Positions 1-7,600 of a stretch of DNA of 11,042 bases are shown piece by piece. This stretch comes from Bacillota bacterium. Its GTDB lineage: Bacteria; Bacillota; Clostridia; Acetivibrionales; DSM-2933. Under the pieces are notes generated by a model that had not been told where the DNA came from, did no database searches, and was given only the letters and a program-made list of their open reading frames with translations. Every line of letters starts with the position of its first letter. Positions within the stretch are counted from its first letter, which is position 1. The stretch covers positions 1 through 11,042 of the forward strand of contig JAEZNF010000318.1 of the NCBI GenBank assembly GCA_023441845.1, given 5' to 3'. The translations under genes were made by a program, and so were the position numbers.

Positions 1-1203
1 ATACAATATATACTGGAAGACTCAAATGTTAAATTAATTATATGCAATGATGAAACACAAAATAAACTATCTCATGAAAACATAAGTTTGGTTAATATGG
101 CAGATATTAATCAGTTGTCTCAAAATACAAATAATGTATTGTTGTCTTCCAAACCGGAGGATATGGTGTATGTTATTTATACGTCAGGTTCAACCGGTAA
201 ACCAAAAGGAGTAATGATCGAACAAAAAGGGCTTGTAAATTATATTTATTGGGCTAAGAACTTTTATCTGGGGAATGAACAGATTGATTTCCCTCTATAT
301 TCTTCTTTGTCATTTGATTTAACCGTAACGTCAATATTTACTCCATTGATTTCGGGGAATAAAATTATTGTTTATAATACCAAAGATTTAAACTATAATT
401 TGTTGGAGCCAATCTTAAACGAAGATAAAATTGGAATTATTAAGTTGACTCCGACGCATTTAAGACTGTTAAATTCAATGAGATTTAATAACAAGAATTT
501 GAAAAAATTCATTGTAGGCGGGGAAGACTTAAAAACAGAGACTGCTCGAACGGTAGCGAGTAAGTTTGAACACCCTGTACAAATTTTTAATGAGTATGGA
601 CCAACTGAAACAGTTGTCGGCTGTAGCATACATGAATTTAATTCTGAAGATAACGGCAGGTCTTCTGTGTTGATAGGAAAACCTGTATCAAATGCTTCCA
701 TATATATAATGGATAAGTGTAACCGGATTGTTCCAATTGGTGTTTCCGGAGAATTGTGTATCGGTGGAGACGGTGTTGCACGGGGATATTTAAATAACGA
801 AGAATTAACCAATCAGAAATTTATTGAAAATCCTTATAAGCCCGGAGAAAGAATTTATAAATCGGGTGATGCTGCACGATGGCTTCCGGACGGTAATCTG
901 GAGTTTTTTGGACGAATGGATGATCAGGTGAAAATTAGGGGATATCGAATAGAATTGGGAGAAATTGAGAAGGTTTTATTAAGCAATGAAAACATTAAGG
1001 AAGCAGTCGTAATTGCTAAAGAGATTAATAATGACAAAGAACTCATAGCCTATCTGGTGGTAAACGGTAATATAACTGCGGATGATTTAAGGGAGTATAT
1101 CGGAAAGGTTCTTCCGGATTTTATGGTACCTTCTTACTTTGTTCAATTGCAGAATATTCCATTATCTCCTAATGGAAAAGTGGATAAAAAAGCACTTCCT
1201 GAT
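1..1203 (+). other. A domain 1 (predicted asparagine activation), truncated at the window edge
   Basis: The domain activates an amino acid as its acyl-adenylate and loads it on the following PCP. By alignment in my head to the GrsA Phe A domain, the pocket residues are D106, L107, T110, K148, I171, G173, E198, V206, G207 and the A10 lysine K393 (numbers count from the first visible codon). DLTKIGEVGK differs from the published Asn code at one conservative position (I for L). The related Asp code, DLTKVGHIGK, fits less well at E198 and V206. The substrate call is established-code inference, not a measurement. Confidence 0.85.
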
Positions 1204-2832
1204 CCTGATGCCCAATATTTAGATTCAGGGGTTGAGTACGTTTCACAACAGAACGAAGCTGAAGAGAAGCTTATAGAAATATGGAAAGAAATATTAGGAA
1301 GAAAAAATATAGGTGTTTTGGAAAACTTCTTTTCAATCGGAGGGCACTCACTAAAAGTAACTGAATTGGTGGCACGGGTTCAACAGACTTTTAATTTAAC
1401 ACTATCTTTTGATACTGTGTTTAATAATCCCACCATTAGAGGAATTGCCGAATACATTAATGATAATCTGGGCGAAAATGAAAGTGACCTTAAGAAAATT
1501 ACGCCTGTGAAACAACAGGAGTATTATCCTATAACCTATGAACAAAGAGGCATATATTTGGCGAGTCAATTAATTAAATTATTTAACACTCCCTTTGTAG
1601 TAAAAATTGAAGGGGATTTAGATATTGACAGGCTGGAGCATTCTTTTAAGAAATTAATCGAAAGACATGAAAGTCTAAGAACTTCATTCCATGTTGTCAA
1701 TGGAGAAGTCGTTCAAAAGATACACGAGTCAGTTGAATTTAAGTTAATTTATTTGGAAGGTAATGAAAGTGAGATAGAAAACATAGCTAAGAATTTTATT
1801 TCACCATTCAGTTTGGCAGAAGCTCCGTTAATCAAAGTTGGAATAATGAAGCTTAATAGCAATAAGCATGTATTGATGTGCGATCTTCATCATATTATTG
1901 CCGATCCGGTATCAAATCAAATCTTGAGGGATGATTTGATTAAAATCTATCAAAATAAAGATTTGCCGGAACTTACAATCCAATATAAAGATTATGCTGT
2001 ATGGCACAATTATCAAGTTGATAATGTTTTAAAAAGTGAAGCGGAATATTGGCAAAAACTATATGTTAATAATATGCCTGATTTTAATATTCCCACTGAT
2101 TTTCCAAGACCCAGCAGAATAGACGTTGAAGGCGAACTGGTTAAGTTTAAAATCGGGAAAGAACTTTCTTTTAAGTTAAAAGAGATAGCTATTCGAAACG
2201 ATGCTACATTATTCATGGTTTTATTATCGATTTATACCTTATCGATGGCAAAGTATACCATGGGAAGGGATATAGTTGTCGGTACTGCCGGTCCTAGCCG
2301 TTCAAATCCGGAATTGGAGAATATCGTAGGGTTATTTGTAAATCCCCTTCCATTACGGTTTAAGGTTGACGGAAATGCTTCTTTTAAGAATTTTCTAATC
2401 CACTGTAAAGAACATATTCTTAATTCTTTTAAAAATGCTCAATATCCGTTTGATAAAATTAATCAAACCTTGATTAACGGTTCCGATTATAAAAACCCTT
2501 TAATCAAAACGGTCTTTAACTTTGACCTTTTTGATCGCGGTTCAGAGTTTTTATGCGGGAACAGTAAAATAACTCCGGTAGAGTTGAACTACACAATAGC
2601 TCATAAAGATTTACTGTTAGTTGGAAGCGACTCGGACGATGAACTTAATTTCAATTTTGTATATAGTAAAAAGTTATTTAAAAAATCAACAATAGATAAA
2701 CTTATCACATATTATCTGGATATTGTCGGTGATATTTGTCAAAACCCGGATATAATGATTGATGATCTTATATCCCAAATTAGTGATGATAATGATAAAA
2801 ATGAGGGCTTATCAATTGAATTTAGCTTTTAA
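1..2832 (+). CDS. Nonribosomal peptide synthetase, A-PCP-C, 5'-partial (Asn-type A domain)
   Basis: This is the C-terminal 943 residues of a cytoplasmic peptide synthetase. The frame is open from base 1 and the first residues (IQYILEDSN) are the A-domain stretch between motifs A2 and A3, so the true start lies upstream; the ATG at 88 is internal. Visible order: A domain with A3 YVIYTSGSTGKPKGV (57-71), A5 NEYGPTET, A6 GELCIGGDGVARGY, A7 YKSGD, A8 QVKIRGYRIELGEIE and A10 NGKVDKK (K393). It is followed by a PCP with FFSIGGHSL (S450, phosphopantetheine site), then a full C domain with RHESLRTSF, HHIIADP (H630, H631, D635) and a VGLFVNPLPLR-like motif. The ten specificity positions read DLTKIGEVGK, against DLTKLGEVGK known for Asn. 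The C domain is the last domain, so it probably serves the PCP of the NRPS encoded at 4625. The tail after it (SDDNDKNEG) is acidic and could be a docking segment. More modules may exist upstream. Confidence 0.95.
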   Translation: MQYILEDSNVKLIICNDETQNKLSHENISLVNMADINQLSQNTNNVLLSSKPEDMVYVIYTSGSTGKPKGVMIEQKGLVNYIYWAKNFYLGNEQIDFPLYSSLSFDLTVTSIFTPLISGNKIIVYNTKDLNYNLLEPILNEDKIGIIKLTPTHLRLLNSMRFNNKNLKKFIVGGEDLKTETARTVASKFEHPVQIFNEYGPTETVVGCSIHEFNSEDNGRSSVLIGKPVSNASIYIMDKCNRIVPIGVSGELCIGGDGVARGYLNNEELTNQKFIENPYKPGERIYKSGDAARWLPDGNLEFFGRMDDQVKIRGYRIELGEIEKVLLSNENIKEAVVIAKEINNDKELIAYLVVNGNITADDLREYIGKVLPDFMVPSYFVQLQNIPLSPNGKVDKKALPDPDAQYLDSGVEYVSQQNEAEEKLIEIWKEILGRKNIGVLENFFSIGGHSLKVTELVARVQQTFNLTLSFDTVFNNPTIRGIAEYINDNLGENESDLKKITPVKQQEYYPITYEQRGIYLASQLIKLFNTPFVVKIEGDLDIDRLEHSFKKLIERHESLRTSFHVVNGEVVQKIHESVEFKLIYLEGNESEIENIAKNFISPFSLAEAPLIKVGIMKLNSNKHVLMCDLHHIIADPVSNQILRDDLIKIYQNKDLPELTIQYKDYAVWHNYQVDNVLKSEAEYWQKLYVNNMPDFNIPTDFPRPSRIDVEGELVKFKIGKELSFKLKEIAIRNDATLFMVLLSIYTLSMAKYTMGRDIVVGTAGPSRSNPELENIVGLFVNPLPLRFKVDGNASFKNFLIHCKEHILNSFKNAQYPFDKINQTLINGSDYKNPLIKTVFNFDLFDRGSEFLCGNSKITPVELNYTIAHKDLLLVGSDSDDELNFNFVYSKKLFKKSTIDKLITYYLDIVGDICQNPDIMIDDLISQISDDNDKNEGLSIEFSF
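1510..2770 (+). other. C-terminal condensation domain with HHxxxDP
   Basis: This is a complete condensation domain closing NRPS 1. It shows the C1-like start YPITYEQRG, C2 RHESLRTSF, C3 HHIIADP (bases 1888-1908), the C5-like NIVGLFVNPLPLR, C6 QYPFDKINQ and C7-like SDYKNPL. The histidine pair and aspartate of HHxxxDG are kept, but the following glycine is proline. It looks like an ordinary peptide-bond-forming (LCL-like) domain rather than an epimerisation domain. Because it ends the protein, its acceptor must be supplied in trans, most simply by NRPS 2. Confidence 0.85.
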
Positions 2833-2867
2833 ACATTAAAGTAAATTACATAAAATAATTTTAAATA

Positions 2868-2872
2868 GGGGG
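2868..2872 (+). promoter_or_regulatory. Ribosome binding site for the 573-aa radical SAM gene
   Basis: A run of five G (TAGGGGGATAAAATG context) sits five bases before the ATG at 2878. It supports that start and is the only recognisable signal in the 45-base gap after the NRPS stop. Confidence 0.7.
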
Positions 2873-2877
2873 ATAAA

Positions 2878-4599
2878 ATGGTTAATACTAAACAATTTTG
2901 TATTAAGTTGGTTCATTGTGGAAATAAAAACCTGGCAAATAAAAATGATGCAGCACAAAAAAACGTATTTTTTATGCCAATGGGTTATTTTGCATTAGCT
3001 AACATTCTGAAAGAAAATCAATATGATGCAGAGATTATTCATTCAGATTTTATAAGTAACGATGAATTTTTGGATATGATTAAAAACACTTCGATTGATG
3101 CAGTCGGGTTTGATTGTTTTTGGGTTAATCAAAGTCTTTCGGTCATCGAAACAGCCGGATTGATAAAAAAGGTCCGCCCCGACATATTTGTTTTCCTGGG
3201 CGGTTATACTGCCAGTTTATTTGCTAAAGACATATTGGAAAATCATCCGCAGGTTGATGCAATTATACGTGGAGATGGAGAGGTACCTTTAATTGAGCTT
3301 TGCAATAGACTAAAGGATTCTAAAACCGGAGGAGAAGAGAAAAAGACAGACTTATCGGGAATCAGCAATTTAGTATGGCGTGATATTGACGGTAATATAA
3401 AAGAAAATGATTTCTCTTATTTATGTACCGAAGAAATAATAAATAAATTGGATTTTGCAGCTGTTGATCTTTTAAGAGGATTTGAGTTCTATAAAACGTT
3501 GTCCAAATTCTGGACCCGCTTTTCCCCGGTAAACAGGTCTAATATGTTTTTACTGGAAATCGGACGAGGCTGCCAACATGCCTGTCTGTTTTGCGGCGGT
3601 AATTGTGAAGCCCAAAGTATTATGAACAATCGAAAGAAAATAGTTGTTAGAAGTATTGATTCGGTAATTGAGACAATTAAAAAAGCAAAATCATTTGGAT
3701 ACGATACGTTTTATACCTGTTTTGAATTTCAGGATAGCGATCAATGGTTCTGCTCATTATTTAAAAGAATAAAGCAAGAAAACTTAAGTATTAATTTTGT
3801 TTATGGAAGCTGGGGATTACCATCTAAAGAATTAATTGATGCAATGGCGGAAAGCTGTCAATATGTTGTTTATGAAATCTCCCCCGAGACGTCAAACGAA
3901 AATCTTCGGAAAAAGAACAAGGATATACGACTGTTTTATACCAATGATGAATTAGAGGAACGTCTAGGATATATTAATACCAAACCTAATTTCAAAGTAC
4001 AACTGTATTATGGATATTATCTGGTTGATGACTCGGAACAAACAATATGTGAGAGTATTGATTACATTTTAAATCTTGTATTAAAATATCCAACTCTCTT
4101 AGAAGTAGAGTACTCAAATTTTTCAACGGATCCATATTCTTTGCTATATATATATCCGGAAAAATATGATATCCAAATTAATGTAAGGAGTTTTAATGAT
4201 TATTTGGACAGCATCAGACAAAATTATGTTGACAAAAAAGATTTGACTGCGGATATGCGGCTTTATAGTCCCAGAAATATTACATCTGACATACACTTTA
4301 GAATTGAAAGAAGAATAAAGTTGTTAAATTATTTATTTTCAATATATAATAAAACAATTTCCGGTATTTTTGCGAGGATAAATAGAATCGATATTGTATC
4401 TAAAATCCTTGATGACACTAATTTGCAACTTGTGGATGGGGTTTCATTTGATTCAAATCAAGTGAAAAACAAAATTATATTGATGTGTAAGGAAAAAGGA
4501 TTAATTGATAACGAGTTACTCGCAATCATCGAATCAGAATATAAAAACAGTATGACAAGAAAAGTTGTCAAACCTGTCCCTAAAATATGCTTGTTTTAA
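2878..4599 (+). CDS. B12-binding-domain radical SAM protein, stand-alone
   Basis: A 573-residue cytoplasmic enzyme. The N-terminal 25-150 resembles a cobalamin-binding Rossmann domain: FFMPMGYFALANIL, then IDAVGFDCFW, FLGGYTAS (107-113) and IIRGDGEVP (129-137). It lacks a clear DxHxxG motif, as is common in this class. The radical SAM core follows with GRGCQHACLFCGG, a CX3CX2C cluster motif (C232, C236, C239) that would bind the [4Fe-4S] cluster. The tail (about 470-573) is charged and probably helical, with no recognised domain. Family members often methylate unactivated carbon using methylcobalamin and SAM, but the family also includes non-methylating enzymes, so the reaction here is open. 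The gene lies between two NRPS genes, 45 and 25 bases from its neighbours, indicating an operon and a tailoring or precursor role. Its core resembles the radical SAM block embedded in the next gene: both have C-x3-C-x2-C followed by GG or AG, then a conserved R and a V-x-x-x-I helix. Confidence 0.9.
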   Translation: MVNTKQFCIKLVHCGNKNLANKNDAAQKNVFFMPMGYFALANILKENQYDAEIIHSDFISNDEFLDMIKNTSIDAVGFDCFWVNQSLSVIETAGLIKKVRPDIFVFLGGYTASLFAKDILENHPQVDAIIRGDGEVPLIELCNRLKDSKTGGEEKKTDLSGISNLVWRDIDGNIKENDFSYLCTEEIINKLDFAAVDLLRGFEFYKTLSKFWTRFSPVNRSNMFLLEIGRGCQHACLFCGGNCEAQSIMNNRKKIVVRSIDSVIETIKKAKSFGYDTFYTCFEFQDSDQWFCSLFKRIKQENLSINFVYGSWGLPSKELIDAMAESCQYVVYEISPETSNENLRKKNKDIRLFYTNDELEERLGYINTKPNFKVQLYYGYYLVDDSEQTICESIDYILNLVLKYPTLLEVEYSNFSTDPYSLLYIYPEKYDIQINVRSFNDYLDSIRQNYVDKKDLTADMRLYSPRNITSDIHFRIERRIKLLNYLFSIYNKTISGIFARINRIDIVSKILDDTNLQLVDGVSFDSNQVKNKIILMCKEKGLIDNELLAIIESEYKNSMTRKVVKPVPKICLF

Positions 4600-4610
4600 T
4601 AAAAAATCTA

Positions 4611-4617
4611 AAAGGAG
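4611..4617 (+). promoter_or_regulatory. Ribosome binding site deciding the NRPS 2 start
   Basis: AAAGGAG lies seven bases before the ATG at 4625. An in-frame ATG at 4619 is too close to it. The ATG at 4565 lies inside the end of the previous gene and has no such site, so 4625 is preferred. Confidence 0.85.
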
Positions 4618-4624
4618 AATGTCT

Positions 4625-7600
4625 ATGAAAATGAACGAACAAAAAGGAAAAAATGTAGAAAACAATGAATATTGGGTAAATAAACTCTCAGATAAGACTA
4701 TTGAAGTGAATTTACCGATAGATTATAAAAGAACCGGTAAATATGTAATGGGAAACTACTCTCTAAATTTACCGGAGCATGATGCTTCTAAATTATTGGA
4801 AGTATGTAATTACAACCAATTATCGCTTTCGGTATTTTTGTTAACCTGCATAAATATAAGTATAAATAAATTGACAGGCGAGAAAGATATCATTATTGCT
4901 TCTCCGGTTCCTAAGGAAATTAAACCGGATTCAGATTGTCTTGTACCTATAAATAGCCATGTGGATTCACAACTTTCTTTTAAGGAACTTTTATTTAACG
5001 TAAGACAAACCGTTACGGAAGCATATCAAAATTGTGAAGTGGATTTTGAAAGTATAAAAAGTACTATTAATGTAAATAGCGACTTTAGTTTTACTAGAAT
5101 GGCATTAATAAATCAGAATATTTCAAGAGATTTCTGTATTGAAAATATTCAAAAGGAAGCAAAGAATGACCTGCTGATATATGTCGCTACTGAAAATCAT
5201 AACGTTAAATTAGATGCCGTTTATAATGCTGATTTATTTAAAGAAAGTACAATTGTAAAAATACTTGATTGCATTTTGAAAGTATTTAATCAAGTTATTT
5301 CAGATGTCAACATTCCAATCCTGAACATAGAAATAATATCCGAACATGATAAAGAATTAATATTGGAAAACTATAACAATACCTCTACAAAATATGATCA
5401 AGACAAGCCGGTACATGTTTTATTTGAAGAACAGGTAAGTGAAAATCCGGATAAAGTAGCGGTTAGTTGTATTGTAGATATTCAAAGTATTTTGGATGAC
5501 CTTAAAAAAGATGAAACCAGTCAGAGTATATTAAATGAATATAATAAATGCGTATTTCAAAAAAATAAGTATATTTTTGAGAAAAGAATTGAATTTCGAA
5601 ACAATCCTACCGGTTTAAGTGAAGATATTGAAGCGTTTATGATTAAAACTCACCATTACAGGGACTCGATTGTAAACAAAAACGTTCTTGTATTGTTAAA
5701 ATTACTTAACGGAAGAAATAACCTGGAAACCGTATATAATTATATTTGCGACCAGAAACTGGAGTTTGTTATATATTCATTAGTTCCTGATAGCCCTATA
5801 GAGATACTTTATTCCTTTGAAAACGATGGTCAGGAATCAATAATCGTAGATAATTTTAATTCGTTTGTTGGATTAATAAAGAGAATGTATCGGAATAATC
5901 TGGTTGAAATAAAAGGGAAATATACAGGAGAATCAAAACTCTTGAATGTTGAATTAAATCAATTTGACACTAATCCCTTTATCCCTCAGAAACACCAAAT
6001 ACAAAATATTTTTCAACCAAGGACCGACTTGCAAAAAGCAGATGTATTATTATTTGGAGATACATTGGGAACAGCAACGGTAGGTCTTTTATACATTGCT
6101 TCTTACTTGATGAGAAATGGGATAAAAGCTTATTGTCAGTTTCAAGATTTTAATGCCCAACCTAAAATATTTAGGAAAAACATTTACAATTTATTAGACA
6201 AAATTCAACCTAAATATGTTGGTGTAAGTATGAAGTGGTTTCCCAACATGCAAAGAGCATTAGAAATTTGTAAAGTAATCAAGGAATATTCCGTAGATAT
6301 CAAAGTGATTATTGGTGGCAATTCCGGTTCTTATTATGCGCAGGATGTCATTAAAGATGAAAATGTCGATTATGTAGTACGAGGGGATGGGGAATTACCT
6401 TTTCTAAAAATATGTCAAAATGAAAAACTTGAAGATATTCCAAACCTTGTTTATAAAAAGGACAACCAAATATTTGAGAATCCCTGGTCATATGTTCAAA
6501 ACGAGACTAATTCTTCTGATATTTACCTTTCACATTTGGATGATATTTTGATTTCCAAGGTATCTCCGTTTTTAAGTTTCTTTTTTGTATACCTTTATAA
6601 AGGCTGCCTGGTTAATTGCTTTTATTGTGCGGGATCTAAAGATGGATTACAAAAAACATTTAACAGGCCTAAACTCTTTTGGAGAGGAATTGAACAAGTA
6701 CGTAATGATATAATTCAAGTTAAAGAATATACTTCTACATTTATGTTCGACTTCGAGGATGATAATGAGAGCCTGCTTGAATATTGCCATAAAATTTGGG
6801 ATGGTATCGACCTGAAGGATCATTTTCTGAGCTTTACCAATCTTTATGCACCCTCACCAGAATTAATAGAATATATTAACAAAACTTTTAAATTTGTTTA
6901 CTGGACCTTTGACATGTGCAGTCTTTCCGAAAGACATAGAAAGGAACTGGAGGCCTTAAAAGTTACAAAACCGCAACCGACAGATCAAGAAATATTTGAT
7001 ACATTTGATGAATTTGATAAATATGAAAACAATGAAGCGAGGTTTAACCTTATAGCAGGATTACCGAAGTTTACTACGGAAGATATTGTGGAAAGTGAAA
7101 GAATGATTGATGTCTTGATTCACAAATACAATTGTTTGGCCGAATTGCATTGGGGAAGATTGCATGCTCAGCCGGGAGCGGCATTGACTGACGATGCGCC
7201 CATATATGATATGAAATCGTATGCTACAAAATACGAAGATTTTATACGTTTCAGCGAGCTGAATTTAAAAGAAGAAATATATCCGTGTATGGCTACCTAT
7301 AAATATCCGTATATCTTTTTTAATGATAATTCGATGAATGCGCAAGTTAGCAAGCATTATGTTAGAGCAAATGAAATGGTATCAAAACATCAATTAAATG
7401 AAAGAAAACTGTATACAACGGAATTTTTTACATATGCTGATTTGAACAAGATGTCAAATCAACTAGCTCGTGAGCTGAGAAAAAACGGTATTAAAAAAGA
7501 CGAAACTGTAGGTTTGATTTTAAACCGGTCAATTGAAATGATTGTTGGTATTTTAGGGGTGCTGAAGGCAGGCGGTGCTTATTTACCTATTGATCCCAAA

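Noticed and set aside
88..90. ATG at 88 as the start of NRPS 1
   Set aside because: The frame is open to base 1 and the residues before it are typical A-domain sequence, so the gene begins outside the window.
393..812. Minus-strand open frame of 139 codons (also shorter ones at 2013-2216, 8722-8940 and 10852-11034)
   Set aside because: All lie wholly inside strongly supported + strand coding sequence, have no recognisable domain and look like chance shadows.
2843..2861. Possible terminator hairpin between NRPS 1 and the radical SAM gene
   Set aside because: The inverted repeat AAATTA/TAATTT is six A-T pairs with a seven-base loop, too weak for a terminator and expected by chance at this base composition.
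4565..4624. Longer start for NRPS 2 overlapping the end of the 573-aa radical SAM gene
   Set aside because: AAAGGAG at 4611-4617 is well placed for the ATG at 4625; the extra 20 residues have no domain content and would overlap the upstream coding sequence.
5471..7414. Insertion as a separate gene or assembly join
   Set aside because: There is no stop or frame change at either edge, and the A domain resumes at exactly the expected strand. An assembly error cannot be fully excluded without reads.
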